NCBI RefSeq assembly: GCF_024166365.1
Contig: NC_064826.1
Coordinates: 25,320,001-25,384,000, forward strand
DNA from: Elephas maximus indicus
Taxonomy: Eukaryota > Chordata > Mammalia > Proboscidea > Elephantidae
DNA length: 64,000 nucleotides
Direction: 5' to 3'
The translations under genes were made by a program, and so were the position numbers. This document shows, piece by piece, positions 22,937 through 35,279 of the stretch. A model generated the notes under the pieces. That model searched no databases. It was not told where the DNA came from and was given only the letters and a program-made list of their open reading frames with translations. The first letter of the stretch is position 1; the number at the start of each line of letters is the position of its first letter.

Positions 22937-23950
22937 CACCTTAGTCCTACCTTACAGGGAAAGCAATTGAGGTAGAGGCCAATGTCATAGAACTGCTGTA
23001 ATATTTTTTTTCCGGATTCCAGGAACAAAGTTTTCATATTCTAAGGCATTGCACATATGTATGTTTCTCAAGAAACAGTGAATTGACATAGTTAAAAGAA
23101 TGATTTAGTAGAAGGGAAAATGAGGCTCAGAAACTTTGGGAGTCTTAAGTCATATCATAAGTGTCTATTAGTCAACCCACATTTACTGAAAACTTCCATG
23201 TCCGAGATCTTGTACTATGGTAGTCAGATACTATAGATCAAGGAATGTAGAACCCATAATCTATTCTAGGGAAAGTAAATCTGATCATTAAAATAAAAAA
23301 AAAAAAAGAAGGAAAATAACCTGGTTGCTATGTTTTTCTAATTTTGTCTTTTAATGTGATGCTCTTTATTATTTCATTATTATTCTACTATATTGTTATG
23401 GCAGTCTAGTTAGGGTAACTGCATCATCGGTGAGTAGATTTGTATAGCTATGAAGATGGAAAAGTCAGGAAATTAATGGGTGTCTCAGAGAGAGGAAAGA
23501 GATGATCACCAAGAGAGAAGAGACAGGTAGTAACACAAGTTATAACGACAAGTGGTAATCAAAATGTGTGCGCAGAGCAGTAAAGAACTGTGGGACAACA
23601 TCAAGTGACCCATAGTAGTAGTGTGGCACATAGGGAAATCCAACTGGTTCTAGTCAATTCCAACTTTGATGTAGGACAAAGTGTTTTCTTCAACATAACT
23701 GCATTTCCATATAAGTTACTTACATTTCCTACTTTCTGTTCAGGGACCTTAAAAGTGATAGGCGAGTTGGTTGGCATATTGTCCATAGGCAGTGGTTCAG
23801 TGGAACTCCTTGCTCTAGGTCAGCTTAGGTATTAAGTCCCTTACACTTTTCCCTGGCCCTTACTGAAGAAGTTTCTAGTTTCACAGGTTCCTTCCAGGAA
23901 CCTGATTACTCCACTGCTTCATTCTCAGCTTGATTCACACATAGCAATAT
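22937..23950. other. No gene recognised
   Basis: Overlapping open frames at 23590-23835 (+) and 23601-23786 (-) mirror each other and show no domain. Confidence 0.45.
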
Positions 23951-23952
23951 CC

Positions 23953-23992
23953 TGCCCCCCCACACCCCCCCCTCCACACACACACTCAATAA
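23953..23992 (+). repeat. C-rich / CA-rich low-complexity tract
   Basis: Runs of seven and eight C residues with CA repeats. The complementary strand is G-rich. Confidence 0.85.
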
Positions 23993-24262
23993 GCCTCCTT
24001 TTCCAACCTCATCTTATCTAATCTTTGAAGAAATAAAAACTCACTATCTATACATATATCCAAATTTTCTCTTAGTGCTCTGTTCTTTATCTGCTTGGTA
24101 TGAGGAGATACTCTGAGATATATCTGAGCAAGCAGAGGAGAGAGGAAATATACTAAAAGCATACAGAATAATGCTTAGATATAGTCTTGCAACACGAAGT
24201 TAAACTATGAATTTCCTACACCATGTTGCGCTGGAGATGGATTAGGAATTTAACTACTCTGT

Positions 24263-24279
24263 GTATATATATATATATA
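24263..24279. repeat. (TA)n microsatellite
   Basis: Pure TA dinucleotide run directly before a minus-strand SINE tail. Confidence 0.9.
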
Positions 24280-24372
24280 AAACCCAGTGCCATCGAGTTA
24301 ATTCCAACCCATAGTGGCACTGTAGGACAGAGTAGAACTGCCCCATAGAGTTTCCAAGGAGCACCTGGGAGA
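24280..24372 (-). mobile_element. AfroSINE, head missing
   Basis: Complement of tail and body up to 'ttccaaggagcacctggg'. The head is replaced by TA/TG repeat sequence. Confidence 0.88.
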
Positions 24373-24422
24373 CATATATATATATGTATATGTTATGTGT
24401 ATATGTATATATATATATATAT
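24373..24422. repeat. (TA/TG)n microsatellite
   Basis: Alternating TA and TG runs lie between two minus-strand SINEs. They cause the spurious YIYIY-rich frame on the minus strand. Confidence 0.9.
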
Positions 24423-24568
24423 AAACCATTGTTGTTGAGTTGATTCTGACTCATATCAACCCTATAAGACAGCATGGAACTTATCCATAGGGTTTCCAAG
24501 AAGCACCTGGTAGATTCAACCTGTCAACCTTTTGTTTAGCAGCCAAGCTCTTAACCACTGTGCCACCT
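24423..24568 (-). mobile_element. AfroSINE, short form
   Basis: Complement of tail, body and head to 'aaccactgtgccacc'. Confidence 0.92.
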
Positions 24569-24579
24569 ATCAGTCTTTA

Positions 24580-24602
24580 CACACACACACACACACACAC
24601 AC
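24580..24602. repeat. (CA)n microsatellite
   Basis: About eleven CA units. Confidence 0.9.
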
Positions 24603-25439
24603 CATTGCCCATCCTCCTCACACAATGGTGAGTATCTTGATTGTTCTTCAACAGTCATTTGCAAAGCAGGGTGATACACCCTACACCACAGTAGGATTTT
24701 TCACCTGACCTATGACAATAGTTTCCTCCCTGCCTCCAAGCTTGTCTTAATTCAACACTCTCCATACTCTAGACCTGATGATTCTCAAAATCCATCAAAT
24801 CATTATCCTGTTTAAAGTCCTGCAATGTTTCTAACCAAGATGGAAAACAGGGACTGAATTTACCCTTCCGGCTGAAACAACAAGGGTGAATAAATAAATA
24901 AATATTAAAAATAAAAAGAAACAATAGCTTTCAAGACATTGGACACCAAGCATAAAGGGCAGTGATCTCTAAGAAATAGAAACAAATGAGGTGAGCTCTA
25001 CAATTGCCGTAGCTTACGGCCTTGAAAGTATTTCCAGATATCCATGTAGGAAGAGAAAACCAAAGTGCAACTCAGCGGACTCCCTGTGTGATGGAGACAA
25101 AGCTGAGAGTCTGGCTTAAGGACACAGGACAGAGAGTACTGGAAAGGAGAGAAAACTCTAGAGATATATAGAGTATGACCCTTGTGTATTCAGCTGAGTA
25201 CTGATCAGCACATATATCTGAAGAAAATATATCTGTGACCAACTAAAGAACCACTTGATAGGATCAGAGGGAACAGTAGTTGGATCTAACGTGGGGCCAG
25301 GAATAATGCCTATTCCTACCAGCCACACTGGAAAAACTCAAAATTCTTGGAGTACAGGGTAGAGTAGTTAGAAGGCCCTTGCCGCAGTAGTGGCAAACAA
25401 TAAGCCTTGGATTGAACAAGGCTCTGAGCTAGCCTAACA

Positions 25440-26017
25440 AATCACAATAGCAAAAACAAAACTGTTTTCAAGGAATTTAACCATATCCTAGAACGAAGCT
25501 CAAGAATATTTATAGGAATACAAAAATATCCATCACCCAACAAGATCAAATTCACAATTTCTGACATCCAATAAAAAATTACCAAAGTATGCAAAGAAGC
25601 AAGAAAATGTGACTCTTAATGAGTTGAAATATCAAATAATTGACACAGAACTAAAAAGGACACTAATGTTGGAATTAGCAGGCAAGGACATTAAGAAATT
25701 CATTATAACTGACTTCCATATAATCCAGAAGCTAGTGGGAAGAATGAAAATTTTAAATAAAGACGTGAAAGATATTTAAAAAAAAAACGAAAACCACCTA
25801 AATAGAACTTCTAAATATGAAAACTACAGTGCCTGAGAGGGAAAGTACACTGGATGTGATTAATGGCAGAGTACACATTGTAGAAGAAATGATTAGTGAA
25901 CATGAAGATATAGCCAGAGAAACTATCCAAAATGAAATACGGAGAAAAAAGACAATCAAAATGAGTACACAGAGTGGCAGAGATCTATGGGACAATTTCA
26001 AGTAACCAGATATATGT
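25440..26017 (+). mobile_element. Ancient L1 (L1M/HAL1-like) fragment
   Basis: The text 'aatatttataggaatacaaaaatatcc' onward, with 'ttcacaatttctgacatccaat' and 'agaagaaatgattagtgaac', resembles the 5'/ORF1 part of old mammalian L1 or HAL1 elements. The frame 25817-26005 is a coiled-coil-rich remnant (IVEEMISEHEDIARETIQNE). It is diverged and inactive. Confidence 0.6.
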
Positions 26018-26212
26018 GCAATTGAGTGGTTAAGCACTCTGCTGCTAACTTAAAGGTTGGTGGTTGGAACCCACCAGGCATTCCTTGGGAGAAATAAGTG
26101 GCGATCTGCTTCCATAAATATTACAGCCTTGGAAACCCTATGGCGCAGTTCTACTCTGTCCTATAGGGTCACTGTGAGTTGGAATCAACTCAATGGCATA
26201 CAACAACAACAA
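26018..26212 (+). mobile_element. AfroSINE, long form
   Basis: Head partly degraded (aattgagtggttaagcactc), long-form segment and RTE-like tail ending in (AAC)n. It splits the old L1 sequence. Confidence 0.92.
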
Positions 26213-26427
26213 AGGAGAAGAGAGAGAGGAAAGTGGAACAGAAAAAATATATATATTTGAAAAAAAATAATGACTGAAAATTTTCCAAAATTTTATCAAA
26301 ACTGTAAATCCACAGATCAAAAAACCTCAACAAACCCCAATACAAGAAACACGTAGAAGCTAATACACTAAAAAAAAAAATACACTGGTTTGCTTAAAAC
26401 AAGTGAAAAATAGAAATCTTAAAAGTG

Positions 26428-26760
26428 TGTCAGCTGTTTAAGGAAATTGAAGTTGAAACCACAGGAAGATACCACTGCATACCTGTTCTTGTTGGTGAGA
26501 ATGTGAAAGAACCACAACTCTCATACACTGCTGATGGGGTTGGAAAATGGCACAGCCACTTTGGAAACACTTTAGCACTTTTGTACAAAGTTAAATATAC
26601 ACCTACCATATGGCCAAGGCATTCCACTTCGAGGTATTTACCTATGAGAAATAAAAGCATATGTCTACACGAAGACTTGTGCCTGAATGTTCATGGCAAC
26701 TTTATCTGTAATAGCTAATACTGAAACATCCCAAATGTCTGTCCTCAGGTGAATGGGGAT
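26428..26760 (+). mobile_element. Ancient L1 3' fragment (L1M-like)
   Basis: 'aactctcatacactgctgat' followed by 'ggaaaatggcacagccactt' is characteristic of the 3' UTR of old L1M elements. The 97-codon frame here is not a gene. Confidence 0.75.
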
Positions 26761-27005
26761 ATGAGAACCTTGAACCTGAAGAGGGATGTAAGCAGCAGAC
26801 ACACCACAACATCCTATGTAGGTGGTGAGGCAATACTCTTTGATATGAAGCACTGGCTGAGACCTAGCTCATGAGGACAAAACTTGTGATGGCCTAGGAA
26901 TCAAGGATAGGAGAATGTCATGTTCTAAACTTTTTTTTTTAATGAAGCTGCTACTCAGAACTATTTCTAATATGCAGCAGGGAAAGCATTAAATTAACCT
27001 CTTCA

Positions 27006-27664
27006 GTTGTTGTCGTTCAGTGCTGTCAAGTCAGTTTCGACTCATAGTGACCTTATGTACAACAGAACGAAACACTGCCCAGTCCTGCAGCCTCCTCAGA
27101 ATCTTCACTATGTTTGAGCCCACTCTTGCTGCCACTGTGTCAATCCATCTCTCTGAGGGTCTTCCTCTTTTTCACTGACCCTCTGCATTACTAAACATGA
27201 TGTCCTTCTCCAGGGACTGGTCCCTCCTGATTTTTGACATGTCCAAAGTACAGGAGATAAAGTCTTGCTTCTAAGGAACATTCCTGCTGTACTTCTTCCA
27301 AGACAAATTTGTTCATTTTTCTGGCACTCCATGGTATATTCAATATTCTTTAGCAACGCCATAATTCAAAGGTGTCAATTCTTCTTCAGTCTTCCTTATT
27401 CATTGTCCAGCTTTTGTATGCATATGAGGTGATTGAAAATACCATGTCTTGAGTCAGGCACACCTTAGTCCTCTAGGTGATATCTTTGCTTTTTTTTTTT
27501 TTTTTTCTTTTTAAGACTTTAAAGAGGACTTTTACAGCAGCTTTGCCCAATGCAATACATCATTTGATTTCTTGACTGCTGCTTCCATGGGTGTTGATGG
27601 TGGATACAGATAAAACGAAATCTTTGACAACTTCAATATTTTCTCCATTTATCATGATATTACT
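27006..27664 (-). mobile_element. RTE LINE 3' fragment
   Basis: Complement of the RTE 3' end and C-terminal coding region. It stops at the segment encoding IMINGEK upstream of VKDFILL. Poly(T) expansion lies at 27490-27506. It is 5'-truncated and broken by stops. Confidence 0.92.
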
Positions 27665-27738
27665 TCTTAAAGAAGATAAACCAAAAAATGTCAAACTATT
27701 TGTGATTTAGAGTCTTTTTTTTTTTTTTAATAGAAATA

Positions 27739-27813
27739 TACACATACAGGGTCGCTATGAGTTGGAATTGACTCGACAGCACTGGGTTTGGTTTTTTTTT
27801 TTTCTTTTTTTTG
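27739..27813 (+). mobile_element. Tail-only SINE/RTE insertion with TSD
   Basis: Only the last ~60 bp of the SINE/RTE tail (agggtcgctatgagttggaa onward) are present. AATAGAAATA flanks it at 27729-27738 and 27814-27823, so this very short piece seems to be a true insertion truncated at its 5' end. Confidence 0.8.
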
Positions 27814-27823
27814 AATAGAAATA

Positions 27824-28494
27824 AACGTTGGCTCCGTAGAGAGGAAAATGCAAGAGAGAACTGTTGGGCTAAGAGGAATGCATTTGACTGCTAAAGAATT
27901 TTATAATTATGCCAATAAATTTTAAGAGGTAAAATCTCTGAGGGCATGAATTAGATGTGAATATATATTTTTTTCCTCTTCCACAGCCCATTTGCAGGCT
28001 CCACATTCTTCAGAGACATCAAGATTACTTCATAAAGGAAATGTGATTTATTCTACTAGTTTCTACATCTTTCTGTTTCATTTTTTTTTCCTTCAGTTCA
28101 GAGCAAAATTTGCTACTTAATTTTCAAAAAAAAATTTCTTTGTAATTGAAATGGAATTTCTCACAGATGGTAATAAAACAACTCTTTTAAATCTCTTTTT
28201 AAAAGGAAATGAAACAACACTGTTACCAGTGAAATGCTTTCTATTTATTTTTTTCTGGTTTCATCTCCTTCTGCTAGTCAACTCCCTATCTGCCTTTTGC
28301 ATGGAGAACAAAGAGTATAAAATATAATGCCAGAAGGACAAAGAGTATTAATCAAATTTTTTCTTATGAACACAGAAAATTATAAATCAAACATATGTTT
28401 TTAAAAATGAAAGGCAGATTTCAAAAGGTCTTAAACAATAGACCTATCTGTTTAAAATTTTTTACAGTGACTAAAACTCAGACAGAATATCATA
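27824..28494. other. AT-rich sequence, no feature recognised
   Basis: Ordinary sequence with T tracts. No repeat family identified. Confidence 0.5.
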
Positions 28495-28704
28495 GAGTTT
28501 GAGAATAAGTATCTGACAGACCTTGCTTAAGTCCTGGCTTTGCCACTGACTAACTTGGTGACTTTGGGCAGATACTTCACTTAGCTAAGTCCCAGCGTCC
28601 CTATGTATAAAGGGAAAAACAATAGTACCTATTTTATGAGATTGTTTTCAGTATTAAATTTGATAATGTGTACAGAAATAAATTATAAACTACTAAAAAC
28701 TATT
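28495..28704 (+). repeat. MIR
   Basis: 'cctggctttgccactgacta' and 'gactttgggcagatacttca' are classic forward MIR segments, followed by 'aatagtacctattttatgag'. Confidence 0.85.
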
Positions 28705-28755
28705 CAAATACAAGAGGTCAAGAGAATCCTGTTTGCTCAGCTAGTTCTAATCATT
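28705..28755 (+). repeat. 51-bp repeat, copy A
   Basis: It aligns without gaps to 32481-32531. The shared words are CAAGAGAATCCTGTT and AGTTCTAATCATT. Family unknown. Confidence 0.75.
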
Positions 28756-28827
28756 TATTTATCATTAAAAAAAAAAGTATCAAATTATATTTTGTTGGCC
28801 TAACATTATAAATATAATAAATAATGC

Positions 28828-28925
28828 TCCCATAAAGATTGCAGCCTGGGAAACCCAATGAGGCAGTTCTACTCTGTCCTGTAGGGTTGCTGTGAGTCGG
28901 AATCAACTTGATGACATACAACCAC
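28828..28925 (+). mobile_element. AfroSINE, 5'-truncated
   Basis: It begins at the long-form segment (ccataaagattgcagcctgg) and runs through the tail. The tRNA-like head is missing. Confidence 0.9.
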
Positions 28926-29089
28926 AGCAAAAACACAGCATTATATATCAATAATCTTCTAAAATAATGTTTTTCCATATACTGGCAGGGACTTAATAAT
29001 GTACCTATTAAAATAGATTTTCTTGTGCAATGACATTATCATCAGTCCAAACAATAAAGAAATTCTAATATGAGTTCTGATAGGAATGT

Positions 29090-31918
29090 TGTTATTGTTG
29101 TTAGGTGCCACGTAGCTGGTTCCAACTCATAGCGACACTATGGACAACAGAACGAAACACTGCCTGGTCCTGCACCATCCTCACAATCATTAGGCTTGAG
29201 CCCATTGTTGCAGCCACTGTATCAACCCATCTCATTGAGGGTCTTTCTCTTTTTCGCTAACCCTCTACCTTACCAAGGGTGATGTCCTTTTCCAGGGACT
29301 GGTCCCTCCTGATAACATGTCCAAAGTATGTGAGAAATAGTTTTGCCATCCTTGCTTCTAAGGAGCGTTCTGGTTGTACTTCTTCCAAGACAGGTTTGTT
29401 CATTCTTTTGGCAGTCCATGGTATAGTCAATATTCTTTACCAACGCGACAATTCAAAGGCATCAATTCTTCTTCCATCTTCCTTATTCATCATCCAGCTT
29501 TCGCATGTATATGAGGCGATTGAAAACACCATGGCTTGGGTTAGGCCCGCCTTAGTCTTCAAGGTGACATCTTTGCTTCTTAACACTTTAAAGAGGTCTT
29601 TTGCAACAGATTTGCCCAATGAAATGTGCCGTTTGATTTCTTGACTGCTGTTTCCATGCGTGTTGATTGTGGATCCAAGTAAAATGAAATCCTTGACAAC
29701 TTCAATCTTTTCTCCATTTATCATGGTGTTGCTTATTGGTCCAGTTGTGAGGATGTTTATTTTCTTTAATGTTGAGGTGTAATCCATACTGAAGGCTGTG
29801 GTCTTTGATCTTCACCAGTAAATCCTTCAAGTCCTCCTCCCTTTCAGCAAGCAAGGTTGTGTCACCTGCATAATGCAGGTTGTTAATGAATCTTCCTCCT
29901 ATCCTGATGTCCCATTCTTCATATAGTCCAGCTTCTTGGATTAAATGCTCAGATTAAGTATGAATTGAAAAAGTAGGGCAAAAGGATACAACCCTGACGC
30001 ACACCTTTCCTGACTTTAAACCGTGTAATATCCGATTGTTCTGTTCAAATGACTGCGTCTTGGTCTATGTACAGGTTCCTCATGAGCACAATTAAGTGTT
30101 CTGAAATTCCCACTTTTTTAACCATAATTTGTTGTGATCCACACAGTCGAATGCATTTGCATAGTCAATAAAACATAGGGGAACATTTTTCTGGTATTCT
30201 CTGCTTTCAGCCAGGATCCATCTGACATCAGCAATTATCCACATTTCCATGTCCTTTCCTGAATCCAGCTTGAATTTCTGGCAGTTCCCTGTTGATATGC
30301 TGCTGCAGCCACTCTTGAGTGATCTTTTGCAAAATTTTACTTGTGTGTGATATTAATGATATTGTTTGATAATTTCCTCATTTGGTTGGATCATCTTTCT
30401 TGGAAATAAGCATAAACATGGATTTCTTGACCAGTCGGTTGGCCAGGTAGCTGTCTTCCAAATTTCGTGGCATAGACGAGTAAGCACTTCCAGTGCTGCA
30501 TCTGTTTATGAAAACATCTTAACTGGTATTCCATCAATTACTGGAGCCTTGTTTTTCGCCAGTGCCTTCAGTGCAGCTTGGATTTCTTTCTTCAGTACCA
30601 TCAGCTCCTGATCATATGCTACCTCCTGAAATAGTTGAACATCAACCAATTCTTTTTGCTGTAGTGACTCTTTGTATTCCTTCCGTCTTGTTTTGATGCT
30701 TCCTGTGTCATTTAATAATTTCCCCACAGAATCTTTCAGTAATGCGACTCGAGCCTTCATTTTTTTCTTCAGTTCTTTCAGCTTGAGAAATGCTGAGAGT
30801 GTTCTTCCCTTTTAGTTTCCTATTTCCAGCTCTTTGTACATGTCATTATAATACTTTGTCTTCCCAAGCCACCCTTTGGAATCTTCTGTTCAGCTCTTTT
30901 ACTTCATCATTTCTTCCTTTCACTTTAGGTACTTGATGTTCAGGAGCAAGTTTCGGAGTCTCTTCTGACATCCATTATAGTCTTTTCTTTCTTTGCTGTC
31001 TTTTTAATGACCTCTTGCTTTCTTCATATATGATGTCCTTGATGAGCAATTGATAGTCTGTTCCTCAGTCGGCCCCTCGTCTTGTTCTGACTGATGATAT
31101 TGAGCTTTTCCACAGTCTCTTTCCACAGACATAGGAGATTTTATTCCATCTGGCGAGGTCCACGTGTACAGTTTCTGTTTATGTTGGTGAAAAAGGTATT
31201 TGCAATGAAGAAGTCATTGGTCTTGCAAAAATCTATTGTGTGATCTCTGGCATTCTTCCTATCACCAAGGCCATGTTTTCCAACTACCGATTCTTGTTTC
31301 CAACTTTTGCATTCCAATCACTAGTAATTATCAATGCATCCTGGTTGCATGTTTGATCAGTTTCAGACTACAGAAGAAGTTGGTAGAAATCTTTAATTTC
31401 TTCATCTTTGGCCTTAGTGGTTGGTGCATAAATTAATAATAGCCATATTAACTGGCCTTCCCTGTAGGTGTATGGATATTATCCTATCTCTGACAGCATT
31501 GTACTTCAGGATAGATTTTGAAATGTTCTTTCTGATGATGAATACAATGCCATCGTAGTAGACCATATGATTCTCTGATACCAGATGGCCAATACCAGTC
31601 CATTTCAGCTCACTAATGCATAAGATGTCAATGTTTATGTTTCTGACAATTTCCAGTTTTCCTAGATGATACTTTGTACATTCCACATTCCAATCATTAA
31701 TGGATGTTTGCTGCTGTTTCTTCTATTTTGAGTCATGCCACATCAGCAAATGGAGGTCCTGAAAGCTTGACTCCATCCACTTCATTAAGGTTGACTCTAT
31801 TCTGAATTCTTCCCCAATAGCCTTTCGAGTGCTTTCCAACCTCAAGTCTCATCTTCCAGCACTATATCAGACTGTTCTACTGCTATTGATAATGTTTTCA
31901 CTGGCTAATTCACTGGCT
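29090..31918 (-). mobile_element. RTE LINE, long copy with endonuclease and RT remnants
   Basis: This is the most complete RTE here, about 2.8 kb in reverse. From its 5' side: a piece of 5' UTR (31700-31918), an APE-type endonuclease remnant in frame 31414-31686 (ILCISELKWTGIGHL), the linker and RT entry in frame 30506-30760 (LKDSVGKLLNDTGSIK, ALAKNKAPVIDGIP), and the C-terminal part in frame 29437-29787. The RT catalytic box reads YAGD at 29861-29872 in place of YADD, removing one metal-binding aspartate. Many stops and frameshifts interrupt it. The extreme 5' end is absent; a tRNA-Gly-type SINE abuts it at 31921. Confidence 0.95.
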
Positions 31919-31920
31919 GG

Positions 31921-32116
31921 TTGTTAGCTGCCATCACATCAGTTCCTGGCTCATGCCAACTCCATGCACATGAAAACCTATAGGGTTTTCATTGACTGCT
32001 TTTTCAGGAACAGATGTCCAGACTTTTCCTCCTAGTCCTTCTTAGTCTATAAACTCCACTGAAACCTATTCCAACACACAAACCTTCATTGACGGATAGT
32101 GGCTGCACAGGAGGTA
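31921..32116 (-). mobile_element. tRNA-Gly-type SINE, tRNA head missing
   Basis: Complement of the tail (ttgttagctgccatcac), then the body shared with 54838 (ttagtctataaactccactg; tggctgcacaggagg). It ends just at the boundary with the tRNA-like head. It sits at the 5' side of the RTE copy. Confidence 0.75.
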
Positions 32117-32480
32117 TATTGGCAAGGATAATCAGTTTTGTTGGCATCATATAAACAAAAAGAGTTTTTCTTAATCTTAAGTGAAAACAAGTGCAAAACC
32201 AAATTTGGTCAATTGAATTACAAATGCCAACATTTGAATAAACACTAAGGATTGTGCCCACCAAAAAAAAAAAAAAAAAAAAATTCTTGCTGTTCTATCC
32301 TTTTACCTGTCTTCTCTAAATAGAAATAAGGTTCACTTTATGTTTGCCTTGCTGGAACATAGTGATTGCTTTCCCGGATACAGGGCAGAATATAAGATTA
32401 GTGGGCCTCTGAGAGTAATCTTTACAAGTTGCCCTCCTACCAAACCTGCAGTATGTTGAAAGAGCAATGTCACATCTTTC
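32117..32480. other. No feature recognised
   Basis: Contains a 20-nt A tract at 32263-32282. The 65-codon minus frame at 32333-32530 has no recognised domain. Confidence 0.4.
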
Positions 32481-32531
32481 CAAACACAAGAGGCCAAGAG
32501 AATCCTGTTCTCCAGACCAGTTCTAATCATT
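32481..32531 (+). repeat. 51-bp repeat, copy B
   Basis: Partner of 28705-28755, same orientation, about 3.8 kb away. Confidence 0.75.
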
Positions 32532-33335
32532 AGGGTTAGATTCGGACAAGGTGGCTCAGCTTGTTGGGGTGAGCAGGTGATTGAGGCAGCTGACTGCCTA
32601 TGTGCCAGAAGTATTCCATCTTCTATATTTCAATGTTACCTTCAAATTTAAAATGTCCAGGTTTTCTCCAGGGAGATATTTTCTCTTGATGATCTTCCCA
32701 AAGAAGTCAAGGAGATGTGGAGGCAAAGTCATGGAGAGAAAGTATGAGAGAGCAGACCTCGTCCTCTGTCACCCTGGTGGCCTCACATGCATGTGAATCC
32801 TCCCCACCTATGAGAAGTCACCCCAGTAGGACTGGGATGGGGGTCCTTAGAGAAAGGCACAGGCAACATTATGAGTGAGTTTTCTCTTGCACATGTGTGT
32901 GTGTTTGGGGATCAACCGAAGGATCAGAGAAACGTGGTTTTGATAGGGCTTCTCAGGAAGATTTCACTGTATTTTCTTCTGAATGGGGATTAAAACACTA
33001 TATAAAAATTGAATTACAGGAATTCTATCACATAAGGATTTTTACTGGCTCAACTACAAACACTGCTGTCACCACTCCCACCTCCACTGCTAGCAACCAC
33101 TTACTGATATCTGTGTACCTAGAAATGGACCAAATTTTAGGAATTTCCCTCAAAAATCCTACAAAAATCCTATAACCCTATAAAAATCAGGAGACTAAGT
33201 CTTATGCAAGGTAAAGTCACCAGTGGTCTTTTACATAGCCAGTGAGGGAGCTTGAGTTCAACCTAGATCCATCTTGACTCCAAAGAGTGAGCTCTTCTTG
33301 CTTGCCATGTACTTCCCAAATATAATGATACAGTA
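32532..33335. other. No gene recognised
   Basis: Two open frames (32581-32796, 32897-33175) show no domain. Weak short TG runs near 32893. Confidence 0.4.
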
Positions 33336-33540
33336 AGCTTTACCACCTACTGAGTACCTACCAAGGACCATGCACATCGTATGTATTATTTTCATCCTCA
33401 CCATTACTCTGTGAAATAGGTATTATTATCCCTGTTTCTCCAGAGGAGGAAATTAAAGTTCATAGAAATTAAATAACTCACTCATGGTCACACAGTTTAT
33501 CATTTGCAGAGAGAGAATTTCAACACAGGTCTGACACCAA
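33336..33540 (-). repeat. MIR
   Basis: 'ctctgtgaaataggtattat', 'agaggaggaaattaaagttc' and 'catggtcacacagtttatca' are the reverse-MIR hallmarks in order. Confidence 0.85.
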
Positions 33541-35279
33541 AACCCATTAATTGTCCTACGCAGATTTGGTGTACTGGAAGTAGTGGTGGGTGTTTGACCT
33601 GCTTGCTTTGGAAAATAGGTTTCATCAAAATGGTTTCACAAATAACAAAGTTAATCAAAAAATCAAACACTGGTCTTTCTATCCTTCCCTATTATTGTCA
33701 TATAAAAAAAGACTCTTTCGTTCTCCCAAATTAACTCTTCTATTTAGTTTAGGAGATGAAGGCAAACTAGTGACAGAAGAGAAAAATAAGAGTTTTTTTT
33801 TTTTTTTGGCTTGGCTACGGAAAGGCTAGTTTTGTCTTAAAGACATTTAAGTCACCAAATCATTTCCTTCATGCACCAAAATATTAATTTTAATTCTTGC
33901 AGAGGAAAAATTAACAGTTATGCCTGTGATGACAATGTAGGTTTTCTATTGGAGTATGTCAGTTCTTCCATTAATTTAATGGAAACTGAAAGCAAGAAAA
34001 TATCTGGCAGATGAACTCTGTGCTGTTCCGTTATAAATCTACGACAAATCAAGGCATATGTTGGAAAGAAGCAAAGTACAAACTCCTAAGAAGAGCAAAA
34101 CCATTATTGGCAAGAAAGTATGGATTTTGTCTTTTGCTTTGTAGACTCTCCACATGCTTTGTCTCCTCAAACAAGGCAATAAGCCATCTCTCACTAAAGT
34201 AAATCGCTTTGCTGGTCCTGTGTTGGTCAGCTATCTGTCTCTTTCTACATTCATTGCAATAAAGAAGGGATCTGTGGGGAGCTTTTGAAAACTTATTCAA
34301 AAAGTTGTGTCAGATAATTCCAACAGTTTAGGGATATCTGGCGTTGGAAAAGCAAGAGAACCATCTGCAGCTGAGTAAATGTGTGGTAAGTGGATTCCGG
34401 CGTGATGCTGGGGTGAGAGATGCCGGCTGTTCAGTACATCTCACCAGTCACAGCTGCAAAAGAATGTTTTTCTTCCATAGCAATTCCTTTTTGGATCATC
34501 ATAGAGTTTATATCTAGAAAGAAAATGTCCTTCCTTCCTTCCTATAGCTTCTGATTAACCTATCTTGTCAGCATATCCTGTTTTCCTGACAGAACAAAGA
34601 GTCTTGTAAATTTAAAAAAATAGTGATTTCTGTTTTCCATTCCTATTGAAGGAAAAGGAATACAAATTCTTGGCTCTGCTAAACTGGTTGCCCTGATTAT
34701 CAATCTGCACTTTACAATTAGGTTAACAAAGTGACAAACTTGGTAAGCAGATCTCCTAGCAGCTTCCACTCTGTCCCTAAACTCCTCAGAAAAAAAATTA
34801 CAACTCCAAATTCAGTTAGTGCTGGATCAGCTTGAAATTCAGTAAATTGTTGCATTTCCAAATTCATATTTTCTCCCTTCTCCTCTCCCTTGTCCTACTC
34901 TGTGTGTGTGTGTATGTGTCTACTGGGTGTGAAGGAAGGGACTATCACTTAAAAAAGACCTCAAAAATCCTTTTCGCTACCTCCAAAGAGGATTCAAGAG
35001 GCAATAGTTCATTATATAACTTGGTAAAAATACATCAGTTTGCAAGAGGGTACAGAATATAATGTAGGGCACTATATTAAAATATAGTGGAATTTCCAAT
35101 TTATAAAGCATAGAGAATATTGTAATTATTCCAGTTTTGAAATTAACCTGTGATGTGCCCTTGGACAAGTCAAATCCACACCTCCTCCCCAGCCCCCAAC
35201 AGCCTTATCTCCCAAACCCCCACCTTCAATTTTCTCATCTTTAAAAAAAGGACGTTGGGCTGTTGTCTATAGCTTGAGT
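33541..35279. other. No gene recognised
   Basis: Several frames of 60-83 codons overlap on both strands (34011-34300 and 34560-35168). None has a recognised domain. A (TG)n run lies near 34900-34917. Confidence 0.4.

Noticed and set aside
24254..24499. Tyrosine/isoleucine-rich minus-strand frame
   Set aside because: Produced by TA/TG microsatellites and SINE sequence.
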